Source: Kiritimatiellia bacterium
Lineage (GTDB): Bacteria; Verrucomicrobiota; Kiritimatiellia; RFP12; UBA1067
Reading direction: 5' to 3'
Length of the DNA stretch: 59,225 nucleotides
Assembly (NCBI GenBank): GCA_017395505.1
Contig: JAFPUH010000037.1
Location: forward strand, 1-59,225
A program made the position numbers and the translations under genes. The first letter of the stretch is position 1, and each line of letters opens with the position of its first letter. Below the pieces are notes generated by a model. The model saw only the letters and a program-made list of their open reading frames with translations, was not told where the DNA came from and did no database searches. This document shows positions 36,319-43,615 of the stretch, in pieces.

Positions 36319-37583
36319 ACGAACCCCTGGCCGCTAGAATGCGGCCGGAGACGCTTTCTGACGTCGTCGGCCAAGATCACATACTCGGTCCAGGCAAGCT
36401 GCTGAGAAGGGTGATTGAAGCCGACAGGCTGACTAATGTCATATTCTACGGTCCGCCTGGATGCGGCAAGACTACGCTTGCAGAGGTGATCGCAAAGACC
36501 ACCAAGCGCAATTTCGTCAGGGCTTCTGGAGTCGTCTCCAACGTAGCCGACATAAGGGCCATATGCAGCAGGGCGCGCAACGAACTCGGTGGAGAGGGGA
36601 CCATCCTTTTCATCGACGAGATACACCGTTTCAACAAGTCCCAACAGGATGTGCTTCTGCCGTATGTAGAGGACGGAACGGTTGTGCTGATCGGTGCGAC
36701 AACGCATAATCCCAACTTCTTCATAAACACTCCTCTTACCTCGCGTTCCCTGGTATTTGAGCTCAAAGCTCTCAGTCCGGAAGCGATAGCCAAGCTGCTG
36801 GACCGTGCGTTATCCGACAAGCAGAAGGGCTTCGGCGCCATACAAACGATTTTCGACGACGATGCCAAGGCTTTTCTTTCGCAGATTTGTGACGGCGATG
36901 CGCGCCATGCCTTGACGGCGCTTGAGATTGCGCTGAAGTCGACCCCAGCTAATGTAGAAGGGGCCGTGCATCTTACGCTTGACATCATCCAAGAGTGCGT
37001 TCAGAGGCGTCAAGTCAGCTACGACAAGACTGAAGACGGGCACTACGACACTATTTCTGCTTTCATAAAGTCCATTCGCGGCAGCGATCCCGATGCGGCG
37101 ATATATTGGCTTGGTAAGATGCTTGTCGCCGGAGAGGATCCCCGGTTTATTGCAAGACGGCTAGTCATAAGTGCTTCGGAGGATATTGGCAACGCTGACC
37201 CAAGAGGAATTTCCGTAGCCGTCGCTGCAATGCAGGCATGCGAGTTCGTCGGAATGCCTGAATGCGCCATAAACCTTGCGCAAGCTACGACTTATCTGGC
37301 ATCGGCGCCCAAGTCCAACGCCAGTTGCATGGCGGTTCAGGAAGCTATGGCAGACATAGAACGCGGCGCCGTCCAACCTGTGCCGGAGCATCTCAAGAAC
37401 AAGCATGTAAAAGCAATCGGCTCGAATGAAGTTACGGAATACAAGTATCCGCACGACTTCGCCAACCATTTCGTCAAGCAAGACTACCTGACGATTCCGA
37501 AGCGCTATTACCGTCCGTCCCAGGAAGGGTACGAGGCGACGATAGGCAAGAGACTTGAGGGATTAAAGGCCAAGTTGTCATAA
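36315..37583 (+). CDS. rarA: Replication-associated recombination protein RarA (MgsA)
   Basis: 422 residues. AAA+ clamp-loader-like ATPase that acts at stalled forks. N-terminal signature LAARMRPETLSDVVGQDHIL, Walker A GPPGCGKT at about 46-53, Walker [17 protein letters not shown] near 97, sensor GATTHNPNFFIN, and the C-terminal YKYPHDF...YYRP motif. Its stop codon (TAA, 37581-37583) lies inside the left XerD-type arm of the dif-like site. So the phage is inserted exactly at the gene end without damaging it. Confidence 0.96.
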   Translation: MNEPLAARMRPETLSDVVGQDHILGPGKLLRRVIEADRLTNVIFYGPPGCGKTTLAEVIAKTTKRNFVRASGVVSNVADIRAICSRARNELGGEGTILFIDEIHRFNKSQQDVLLPYVEDGTVVLIGATTHNPNFFINTPLTSRSLVFELKALSPEAIAKLLDRALSDKQKGFGAIQTIFDDDAKAFLSQICDGDARHALTALEIALKSTPANVEGAVHLTLDIIQECVQRRQVSYDKTEDGHYDTISAFIKSIRGSDPDAAIYWLGKMLVAGEDPRFIARRLVISASEDIGNADPRGISVAVAAMQACEFVGMPECAINLAQATTYLASAPKSNASCMAVQEAMADIERGAVQPVPEHLKNKHVKAIGSNEVTEYKYPHDFANHFVKQDYLTIPKRYYRPSQEGYEATIGKRLEGLKAKLS

Positions 37584-37600
37584 TCGGCCTTATGCGTCAT
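37573..37600. other. dif: attL / dif-like XerCD site (left phage junction)
   Basis: Two 11-bp arms around a 6-bp centre: AGTTGTCATAA, TCGGCC, TTATGCGTCAT. The inner CATAA and TTATG are mirror images, as in all dif sites. Read on the - strand the chromosomal arm is TTATGACAACT, matching 8 of 11 positions of the E. coli XerD arm TTATGTTAAAT. The right arm comes from the phage. The core AATCGGCCTTATGCG (37582-37596) recurs at 46126-46140. After integration this is the more complete dif of the two junctions. Confidence 0.75.
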
Positions 37601-37602
37601 TT

Positions 37603-37623
37603 CTCACTGGCAGAAAGTGAGTA
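37603..37623 (+). promoter_or_regulatory. Hairpin leader before the first phage gene
   Basis: CTCACT (37603-37608) pairs with AGTGAG (37616-37621) and is followed by TAATG, the gene start. The string AGAAAGTGAGTAAT recurs with a similar hairpin before the next gene (38048-38070). The hairpin would hide the start region, so it may be a translational control site for a phage or host regulator. Confidence 0.45.
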
Positions 37624-38007
37624 ATGATGAATAAAGTAAAAGTCCTTCGTAATGGTGTCACTATACCATCGAAGTTTATTAAGGATATCGAACGTCTTTG
37701 TGATTCCGTTCGGGTCGATTTAAATTGTGAGTTGAAAGCGCAAGGTTTGTTACCGCTTCATTTGGGTGACATAATCTATCGCGCTTCTGCTTTGAAAGAT
37801 GAACCTGTTCATTATTGCTACATTGGTTCTTCTGAAATCATTGCGCTTGATTATGGTTCGGATCATCTTAACCCTCGTTTTAATCTTTGCCGTCATTACC
37901 TTTGCAGGCTCGTTTCTTACGCTCGTGTAATTTTGGAACTTGGCGGTCAGCTCACTTATGATTTCAGTGGTCGTCATACCGTGTATTTTGATGGTTGCAG
38001 GTTCTAA
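37624..38007 (+). CDS. Phage protein of unknown function
   Basis: 127 residues (ATG at 37624 or 37627). Mixed alpha/beta, soluble, with several Cys and His (LCRHYLCRLVSYARVILELGG, quoted in two halves: LCRHYLCRL and VSYARVILELGG). No family recognised. First gene of the prophage. Its T-rich codon use matches the rest of the phage. Position before the replication gene suggests a role in replication or host takeover, but nothing in the sequence proves that. Confidence 0.6.
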   Translation: MMNKVKVLRNGVTIPSKFIKDIERLCDSVRVDLNCELKAQGLLPLHLGDIIYRASALKDEPVHYCYIGSSEIIALDYGSDHLNPRFNLCRHYLCRLVSYARVILELGGQLTYDFSGRHTVYFDGCRF

Positions 38008-38047
38008 TTAACTTGGCGTGGGCGCGATTGTTTTTTCGGCTTTCGCG

Positions 38048-38070
38048 CTCACGCTAGAAAGTGAGTAATT
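38048..38070 (+). promoter_or_regulatory. Second copy of the hairpin leader
   Basis: CTCAC (38048-38052) pairs with GTGAG (38061-38065), followed by TAATT and the ATG at 38071. It shares AGAAAGTGAGTAAT with the leader at 37612-37625. Confidence 0.45.
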
Positions 38071-38319
38071 ATGTATCATCCTGAATTTTTTGCTATTTTT
38101 ATTGTTGATAAAATAAATCATGACTATTCTTTTCTTTGTGCTTATTTAAGTGATGATTTTTCTTCTACAGGTAATATAAGGATTGAGTCTTTGATTTCAA
38201 CTGGTTCTGATTCTATCGTAGATTTTGTTTATCGTAATCTTGACAAGTTCTGTCGTTGTCATCTTGTTTTCCGTGATTCCGACGATTCCGCTAATGTTTC
38301 TTATTGGAAGGTTGTTTGA
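38071..38319 (+). CDS. Small phage protein of unknown function
   Basis: 82 residues, acidic, aromatic-rich N-terminus (HPEFFAIFIVDKINHDYSF). No recognised family. Expressed behind the second hairpin leader and followed within 2 bp by another small gene, so probably part of one early operon. Confidence 0.55.
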   Translation: MYHPEFFAIFIVDKINHDYSFLCAYLSDDFSSTGNIRIESLISTGSDSIVDFVYRNLDKFCRCHLVFRDSDDSANVSYWKVV

Positions 38320-38320
38320 T

Positions 38321-38488
38321 ATGATACCTGTTAAAACACCTGTTGAGTTGGTTTACTCTCCTTATGTTTGGCGTGTTGCTAAACACTACCCGAATGGCGA
38401 TTACCTCATTATTCGGGGTATGTATAAGATTATCAAGCGGCGCGTAAGTGCCGATATGATCAAACCGTGGCACATCACTAAAGGATAA
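38321..38488 (+). CDS. Small basic phage protein of unknown function
   Basis: 55 residues from ATG 38321 (1 bp after the previous stop), basic C-terminus (GMYKIIKRRVSADMIKP). The frame extends upstream inside the preceding gene, but this start has proper spacing. No family recognised. Confidence 0.5.
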   Translation: MIPVKTPVELVYSPYVWRVAKHYPNGDYLIIRGMYKIIKRRVSADMIKPWHITKG

Positions 38489-38494
38489 ATTAAA

Positions 38495-38797
38495 ATGCGT
38501 ATATGTCATATTCTTAAGTTTCCGGCTAAAGGGCGTAAAACCCGCTGTCTTGTTGCAAACGATGATAATCTTATCAAGATTGCAGATGACTTTTTTACTC
38601 TTGGCGATCCTTTCAAAGCTCGTATGTGTATTCATTACCTTGTAATGCTTCGGCTGGGTGGTTATCGTTCGCAAGATGAATTTTTGCGTTATCTTTCTAG
38701 CCTTGTAGCCCCTTTTGGGGTGATCTTTCGGGATTCCTGTTATCTTAGCCGTTATTATAAAATGCCGTCGGGGGTTCGCTATGTCTCTAAAAAATGA
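38495..38797 (+). CDS. Phage protein of unknown function
   Basis: 100 residues, basic, mixed fold (ANDDNLIKIADDFFTLGDPF, MCIHYLVMLRLGGYRSQDEF). No family recognised. Starts 6 bp after the previous gene and overlaps the RHH gene by 17 nt, which supports it being a real member of the early operon. Confidence 0.55.
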   Translation: MRICHILKFPAKGRKTRCLVANDDNLIKIADDFFTLGDPFKARMCIHYLVMLRLGGYRSQDEFLRYLSSLVAPFGVIFRDSCYLSRYYKMPSGVRYVSKK

Positions 38798-38945
38798 TGT
38801 AGCCGTTTCTCTCCGTATGCCTAATGACACCGCCGTTTTTTTTCAAAAACTTTCGGAGTTGTGGGGCGTGTCTTTCTCTTCTGCTGTTCGTAGGGCTTTA
38901 ACTCTTTTCAAGCGGCAATATGGCAACCAAAAAACCGTCAAGTAG
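38781..38945 (+). CDS. Ribbon-helix-helix (CopG/Arc-like) phage regulator
   Basis: 54 residues. A short strand VAVSLRMP followed by helix DTAVFFQKLSELWG and a second helix SFSSAVRRALTLFKRQYG gives the RHH layout (strand, helix A, turn, helix B). Such proteins bind as dimers to short inverted repeats. It overlaps both neighbours (17 nt with the upstream gene, 26 nt with the replication gene), so it is co-translated with the initiator. It is a good candidate for a copy-control or lysogeny repressor acting on the operator at 39574-39601 or the hairpin leaders. Confidence 0.65.
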   Translation: MSLKNDVAVSLRMPNDTAVFFQKLSELWGVSFSSAVRRALTLFKRQYGNQKTVK

Positions 38946-39522
38946 CATTAGTTTTAATACTATGCCCTTTTTGGAAGAGACATTATCAACTGCTGTTGCT
39001 GAAGGTCATATTTTCTTTTATGCCTTTATCAAGCACTACGCAGAAGAGGACACGAAAAAAGATCACTTCCATCTTTTTGTCTCACCTTCAAAGCCCCTTG
39101 ATATGTTGGCGTTTCGCCGTCTTTTTATCGAGCCTGTTGCAGGTGATAAGCCTTTGTGTTGTTTGCCCTTCCAATCGTCTAAAATCGGTGATTGGCTTCT
39201 TTATGCCTTGCACGATATAACCTATCTTAATAAACGCGGTTTGGTTCGTCTCAATCATTACAGCATAGAAGATGTCATTACTAATGATGATGAATTTCTT
39301 TTGCAATCTTATCACGACGCAAAAGAGAGCATTTCAGATAATAGAATGAATTTGTTTTTGTCTGAAATGCGTAATGGTTCAACTTTTGGTGATATTCTTC
39401 GTTCCGGCATTGTCCCCCCAAATCAGATCGTCTATTGGGAAAAGGTTTATAAATCTTCAATCTCTCAATGGGGGCGTAATGTTGAAAATAAGCAGGTAAA
39501 TTTGATTCCCCCCGATTTGTAA
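38920..39522 (+). CDS. Rolling-circle replication initiator (HUH endonuclease)
   Basis: 200 residues, short for phage initiators but like plasmid Rep_2 (pMV158 RepB) proteins. The metal-binding HUH motif is KDHFHLFVSP (His about 49 and 51). The catalytic Tyr is likely in LLYALHDITYLNKRG (about residue 96), 45 residues on, close to the 42-residue spacing between His57 and Tyr99 in RepB. The stretch after it, HYSIEDVI, also resembles that family. It would nick the + strand origin to start rolling-circle synthesis of phage DNA. Confidence 0.72.
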   Translation: MATKKPSSSISFNTMPFLEETLSTAVAEGHIFFYAFIKHYAEEDTKKDHFHLFVSPSKPLDMLAFRRLFIEPVAGDKPLCCLPFQSSKIGDWLLYALHDITYLNKRGLVRLNHYSIEDVITNDDEFLLQSYHDAKESISDNRMNLFLSEMRNGSTFGDILRSGIVPPNQIVYWEKVYKSSISQWGRNVENKQVNLIPPDL

Positions 39523-39573
39523 GGTTTTTGTATATGTTTGATACTTCTTAGATTCTTGTTATACAATGTAATA

Positions 39574-39608
39574 CATATGCGTTTTGGCGCGATCGCATAT
39601 GCTATACT
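39574..39608 (+). promoter_or_regulatory. Promoter overlapped by an 8-bp palindromic operator before the phage structural genes
   Basis: CATATGCG (39574-39581) is mirrored by CGCATATG (39594-39601). The right arm runs into an extended -10, TGC-TATACT (TATACT at 39603-39608). A repressor bound here would block the promoter of the ssDNA-binding and coat genes; the phage RHH protein is the obvious candidate (inference). The purine-rich leader ends with AGGA about 10 nt before the ATG at 39650. Confidence 0.6.
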
Positions 39609-39649
39609 GTGCGCCGTTGACAACCGATAAAAAAAAAGGAAAATAAAAA

Positions 39650-39907
39650 ATGAAAGTTACAGGGTTGAAGGTTCAAAAGGTAATGCCGTGGAAGGATGAA
39701 AGCAAGTTTACCACCGAGCGCGGCGAAGTTCTCACGATTCCGGCCAATCAGAAGTTTGTCTGCAAAGATGGTGACGATGTAGTCAATGTCACCGTTCAAA
39801 CTCCCGCCCCGCTCCCTTCCGTCAAGGTTGGTGATTCTCTTTCGCTTGAATTGCGTGGCTTCTCCCGTAATTCTTTTGCGATCAATGTTAAGGGGGTTAT
39901 CGCCTAA
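39650..39907 (+). CDS. Putative phage ssDNA-binding protein (gV-like)
   Basis: 85 residues, near the 87 of M13 gene V protein. Predicted all-beta with alternating hydrophobic strands (KVTGLKVQKVMPW, GEVLTIPANQKFVCKDGD, DSLSLELRGF, FAINVKGVI), consistent with an OB fold. Lies between the initiator and the coat genes as gV does. No sequence-specific motif was seen, so position and size carry the call. It shares an overlapping TAATG with the next gene. Confidence 0.6.
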   Translation: MKVTGLKVQKVMPWKDESKFTTERGEVLTIPANQKFVCKDGDDVVNVTVQTPAPLPSVKVGDSLSLELRGFSRNSFAINVKGVIA

Positions 39908-40032
39908 TGGCGGCAACCTATATAATGGCGTATTTCGTCGGGTTCTGCCTTGCGGCTTTACCTGCCATTATAGTTGCTACGTTTGTAGCCTTTCGGCGCG
40001 GTATGTCGCTCGTCGTGCCGACTGAAAACTAA
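39907..40032 (+). CDS. Small hydrophobic phage protein (pVII/pIX-like)
   Basis: 41 residues: one membrane helix (AYFVGFCLAALPAIIVATFV) followed by a basic turn (RRG) and a short tail. pVII and pIX of Ff phages are 32-33-residue membrane proteins that cap the end of the particle emerging first. Position just before the major coat gene fits. Starts by TAATG overlap with the previous gene. Confidence 0.65.
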   Translation: MAATYIMAYFVGFCLAALPAIIVATFVAFRRGMSLVVPTEN

Positions 40033-40065
40033 GTAGCGACTACATACCATAACGGAGATCCTAAA

Positions 40066-40296
40066 ATGAGGAAGCTTCTTATCGGTGCTATGACTGTTGG
40101 CGGCTCTCTTGGTGCTCTTGCCCAGGAAGTTGCTCCGTCTGCCACCACTACGCCTGAAGCGATCGCCGGCTATTTCACTCCTTGGGTGGAGAATGTAGCT
40201 ACGGCTATGCTTACGCTTCTAGCCGCTGGTGCGGTCATCGTTGGCGTTATGTTTGCTTGGCGCGCTCTTAAGCGCGTTTTCAACGGCTCTAAGTAA
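40066..40296 (+). CDS. Major coat protein (pVIII-like)
   Basis: 76 residues with a good GGAG ribosome site. Signal peptide ending in GALA with cleavage before QEVAPS, leaving about 56 residues: an acidic N-terminus, an Ala-rich membrane helix (MLTLLAAGAVIVGVMFAW) and a basic C-terminus (RALKRVFNGSK) that would contact DNA. This is the textbook layout of inovirus major coat proteins (M13 pVIII: 73 residues, 50 mature). A strong terminator follows. Confidence 0.88.
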   Translation: MRKLLIGAMTVGGSLGALAQEVAPSATTTPEAIAGYFTPWVENVATAMLTLLAAGAVIVGVMFAWRALKRVFNGSK

Positions 40297-40306
40297 CGCC
40301 AAAAAT

Positions 40307-40360
40307 GGGGTGTTGTGCGGGGTTTTACTCACTTCCCCGCCGCACCCTTTCTTTTTTTTC
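40307..40360 (+). terminator. Strong terminator after the major coat gene
   Basis: GGGTG..TGCGGGG pairs with CCCCGC..CACCC (40307-40347), then a long T-rich tract. The same position is used by the central terminator of Ff phages, which limits expression of genes downstream of gVIII. Confidence 0.8.
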
Positions 40361-40371
40361 TAGGGGGTTTT

Positions 40372-40908
40372 ATGCAGTCGCTGATAAAATTTGTAAAATT
40401 TCTTTGGTTCTGCGTCATTCGTGCGCTGTCGTTTGCCATATCTGCCCCCGGTCTGCTTCTTACTAGTATTGTTACCCTCGGCACTTCGGTTTCTGCGACT
40501 GTTCATCAAGTAACTTCCGCCGGATCTTCTCTTGCTTCTGCTACTTCTTCTTTCGGTCAGCCTTTGGGCGTTGTTACACAGGCTATTTCTGAACTGCCTT
40601 CGATTTTTCAATGGTTGATTTATCTTTTTAGTTTGGATGTTGCCTTTGATGGTCTGCTTGCTGTTATTGGTGTTGTCGTCCCTCTTAGTATAACTCTTGC
40701 GACTTTTGCCTTTATTACCCTGCCCCTTTTCTTTTTACAGTATTATACTTTCAAGTTTGCTGTGTGGTTTGCGACTTCTGTAATGCCGCCGAACTGGGTT
40801 CCTTCCGCTTTGGTCGCCTTGGCACATCATAACCCCTTCAATGCTTTTGATGTTTCTTGGTATGTCACCAATCCTCTTTCCGTTCCTTCTTCTTCGTCTT
40901 CTGATTGA
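40372..40908 (+). CDS. Phage membrane protein, possible minor coat protein (pVI-like)
   Basis: 178 residues from ATG 40372 after AGGGGG. Three or four membrane segments (FVKFLWFCVIRALSFAI, WLIYLFSLDVAFDGLLAVIG, VVPLSITLATFAFITLPLFF) and a Ser-rich C-terminus. pVI of Ff has three helices but is shorter (112). An upstream in-frame GTG (40315) is inside the terminator and is rejected. Overlaps nothing; the next gene starts 2 bp after its stop. Confidence 0.55.
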   Translation: MQSLIKFVKFLWFCVIRALSFAISAPGLLLTSIVTLGTSVSATVHQVTSAGSSLASATSSFGQPLGVVTQAISELPSIFQWLIYLFSLDVAFDGLLAVIGVVVPLSITLATFAFITLPLFFLQYYTFKFAVWFATSVMPPNWVPSALVALAHHNPFNAFDVSWYVTNPLSVPSSSSSD

Positions 40909-40910
40909 TT

Positions 40911-41501
40911 ATGGCTAATGGTTCTTTCAAGATTTCTTTTGATACCCGGGCACTTGTAATTTTTATATTGTGCGTCGGTGTCCTTTTCAATATAATTACT
41001 TTTTTTCATTTTTATTTTTCATCTTCTAAAAAGGTGGATGCGGCTTTAGAGAGTTTAACCCTTTCTAGTGTTAAACTTTATGATGATGTCATTGCTAGAG
41101 TTGACGACTATTTGCATTCTGTCACTACCAATTTGTCTTTTTCTTCTTCTGCTGCTGTTGCTTCTGAGGCTTCTTCTTCTTTTTCAAGAAATAAGGAAGA
41201 TTCCCCGATACTTCCAGTTGTTGATACTCTCGATTATGATTTTTACGTCAAAGATGGGCGGCATATTGCCCGTATCGGTCGACAGGATTTTAGTTCGGGT
41301 TCTCCTTTCCCTCGTGGCGGTGTCATCTCTCGTGTTTATGATGATTGTATAATCCTCGAGGGTGGCTATCGTGTTGCCCGGCAAAATCGTTTGGCTTCTT
41401 CCTCTTCTTCTCGTCCTTCTGTTTCTGCTCCTTCTGTTACTTCTTCTAAGGTCGATTTTCCTGATATCACTTCACAACTTAAAAAAGGATTGACGTTATG
41501 A
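40911..41501 (+). CDS. Phage single-pass membrane protein with GspC/PilP-like end
   Basis: 196 residues. One N-terminal membrane helix (LVIFILCVGVLFNIITFFHF), a Ser-rich linker, then a small beta domain around residues 108-160: FYVKDGRHIARIG then GGVISRVYDDCIILEGGYRV. This resembles the homology region that GspC and PilP proteins use to bind secretin N0 domains. A second Ser-rich tail ends the protein. Such a part could dock the phage assembly machine to a host secretin because the phage has none. The domain call is from pattern alone. Confidence 0.45.
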   Translation: MANGSFKISFDTRALVIFILCVGVLFNIITFFHFYFSSSKKVDAALESLTLSSVKLYDDVIARVDDYLHSVTTNLSFSSSAAVASEASSSFSRNKEDSPILPVVDTLDYDFYVKDGRHIARIGRQDFSSGSPFPRGGVISRVYDDCIILEGGYRVARQNRLASSSSSRPSVSAPSVTSSKVDFPDITSQLKKGLTL

Positions 41502-41614
41502 CTTTGGCTGACATTCAAGAAATAGCGATATATGGTCTTGCTTGTCTTGGTTTTTCTACCGGGATATGCTTTTGGATTTTCTTTTTCAAGGTTATTATGT
41601 CTGATAGGGATTGA
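41498..41614 (+). CDS. Small hydrophobic phage protein
   Basis: 38 residues with one membrane helix (YGLACLGFSTGICFWIFFF) and a short charged tail (SDRD). Overlaps the upstream gene by 4 nt (ATGA type). Size and topology fit a second pVII/pIX-like tip protein. Confidence 0.55.
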   Translation: MTLADIQEIAIYGLACLGFSTGICFWIFFFKVIMSDRD

Positions 41615-41652
41615 CTTGGTTTATGGGGTCGCTTGCGCCCCCATAAACCAAG
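41615..41652. repeat. Perfect 14-bp inverted repeat between phage genes
   Basis: CTTGGTTTATGGGG (41615-41628) and CCCCATAAACCAAG (41639-41652) with a 10-nt loop. There is no T-run after it on +. In single-stranded phage DNA it would form a very stable hairpin, so it may be a packaging signal, a complementary-strand origin or a terminator-like barrier before the adsorption gene. Confidence 0.8.
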
Positions 41653-41695
41653 TATACACTAATACAAAAAAAAATAATATATGAATTGTCATACA

Positions 41696-43615
41696 ATGAA
41701 AACTAAAATATTTACTTTCTTTGTGTTGGTGTTTGGTTTTTGCGCTTTTGCTGATTCTGTTTCTTATTGTTTGGAACAGAAGCAAGCGGCATTGGAGTAT
41801 ATAAGTTCTGCTCAGACTGCCAATGATATTACTGGATCAACTGCTACTCAAATTTTTGGTAATTCTACTGACGGTTTTATTCAAGGTTTAGCATATTCTA
41901 TATATGATTCTAAGGTTCAAGTTGATGATAATCTAGTAAAACTTCATAGTGCTGTTAGTTCTATTTCTTGTAATGCTTCTAATGATACCTGTTCTGTTGA
42001 TCTAGGCCCTTTGGTTGCGATTTGCAGTAATATTTATGATGTTGTTTCTTTTGAGTATGCGGTTTTAACTAATTGTGCAGATCATTTATTTTGGATTCAT
42101 ACCCATATAGTTGATATTGATAGTGCTTTATCTCCTAATAATGTTAATTCTATTGTTGGAGATCCTTCTTCTTTTCCTGATTATTGGGTAAATGTCAAAT
42201 ATCCTGATTTGTTGTCTGCTGTTTCAAATTTTAATAATGATGTTACTTCTTCTTTTGATGTCCTTACAAATCAGGTAGCGAATTTACATTATACTGTAGA
42301 TACCTTTTATAATTCCCCTTCGGGTGGTTTTTCTGATCTTCTTTCTTCTATCCAATCTATTGTAACTAATTTAGACATGATTCGTGATTATGATTATCAA
42401 ATTTTTCGAAATCTTTTTTTACTTTCTCAACAAATTAGCAACTATTTGCCATATGTTAAAACTATTTCTGATGACTTGAAATCTCTTGTTACTAATGGCA
42501 CTTTTCAAGCTGATTATGATTTTACGAATCAACTTTATTCTTCTAGTCTGCTTGGGTTTGATCGGTTCAGATACTACGCTCAAGGTCAATCGAATAATAA
42601 TCAACTTCAGTTGTACCCGCTTTCTCCTTACGATACGGCCTCTAATTTGCGTAATGCGACAATTTATGACGCGTTATCCTCTGGCTTTGCTTCCTTGCTT
42701 ATCTCTCAAGGTTCTATAAATAACTATCTTTATTGGCTAAAGGCAATAGCCGGATCAAACCGTCTAGAGGCCGTTGAGGCTCATTTGGTAGCGGTTTCAA
42801 ACCTTGTCGGTCGTCTTGACGATTATGTATTGGGTGATTTTTCAAATGAAGTCTCACGTCTTGTTGAAACGCTTTCTTATGTTACAAACAGGGTTGACTA
42901 TACTACTAACTTGGTTGAGATTGTTTCTTTGCTCCAATCTTCTTCAAATCATCTTGCTTCTATTGATTCCAAATTGGATGTTCTCGATTATATCAAGATT
43001 CTAAGTGATACGCCGTTATCTGATTATGGCGGGGACGTCGATTATTTCGACTATCTTACTAATTTGTATTTGTCGGGTGCTTCTTCTTCGGGGGTTTCTA
43101 CGAACTGGTTTGAGCGAATTGAGATACTTTTGGCTTCTCTCGTTTTTGGTGATTCCGATGGAACTAATGGTATACCTCAATCTGTCGAAATGCAGGGTTT
43201 TGATTCTGATGCCGTTTCCGGTGCAATGTCCGATTTTGCTTTTTCTGAGGATTTTTCAACTTCCGTTGATAATCTTTCTGAGACGTCCCGCAATTTTATG
43301 CAAGTTCTCAATGATTATCATTCTGCCATAAAAAACGTTTCTTTGCCTGCTTCCGTTTCTATCGGTCTATTTGGTATGGATACGGGTGGCGATACTACCA
43401 GTTATGAACAGCTTTTGGATCATTCTTTTCAAGTGTCTTTTGATGTAGGCTCTGCCGATCGTTTTACGGTTGTTGTCCGTGCGGTAACCACAATGTCTTG
43501 GGTTCTTTTGACTATGATTTTTATTTGGCATTGCGGTTTTTGGATTCTGCAAAAAATACAGTTTTTCTATCGGCTTATGCGACTTCTGATTAACTCCATA
43601 TGGCTTAAATCGTGA
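41696..43615 (+). CDS. Putative adsorption/minor coat protein (pIII-like)
   Basis: 639 residues from ATG 41696, which gives a clean signal peptide (MKTKIFTFFVLVFGFCAFA); an ATG 15 nt upstream is also possible. The body is rich in Asn, Ser, Asp and Tyr with heptad-like segments (LEAVEAHLVAVSNLVGRLDD), suggesting a fibrous coiled coil. The C-terminus has one membrane helix (TTMSWVLLTMIFIWHCGFWI) and a basic tail. Size, topology and place just before zot match inovirus pIII, which binds the receptor pilus. No disulfide-rich N-domains as in M13 are seen, so the receptor is likely different. Confidence 0.72.
   Translation: MKTKIFTFFVLVFGFCAFADSVSYCLEQKQAALEYISSAQTANDITGSTATQIFGNSTDGFIQGLAYSIYDSKVQVDDNLVKLHSAVSSISCNASNDTCSVDLGPLVAICSNIYDVVSFEYAVLTNCADHLFWIHTHIVDIDSALSPNNVNSIVGDPSSFPDYWVNVKYPDLLSAVSNFNNDVTSSFDVLTNQVANLHYTVDTFYNSPSGGFSDLLSSIQSIVTNLDMIRDYDYQIFRNLFLLSQQISNYLPYVKTISDDLKSLVTNGTFQADYDFTNQLYSSSLLGFDRFRYYAQGQSNNNQLQLYPLSPYDTASNLRNATIYDALSSGFASLLISQGSINNYLYWLKAIAGSNRLEAVEAHLVAVSNLVGRLDDYVLGDFSNEVSRLVETLSYVTNRVDYTTNLVEIVSLLQSSSNHLASIDSKLDVLDYIKILSDTPLSDYGGDVDYFDYLTNLYLSGASSSGVSTNWFERIEILLASLVFGDSDGTNGIPQSVEMQGFDSDAVSGAMSDFAFSEDFSTSVDNLSETSRNFMQVLNDYHSAIKNVSLPASVSIGLFGMDTGGDTTSYEQLLDHSFQVSFDVGSADRFTVVVRAVTTMSWVLLTMIFIWHCGFWILQKIQFFYRLMRLLINSIWLKS

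Noticed and set aside
40315..40371. Upstream GTG start for the phage membrane protein
   Set aside because: It falls in the terminator stem after the coat gene; ATG 40372 has a good ribosome site and gives a sensible N-terminus.
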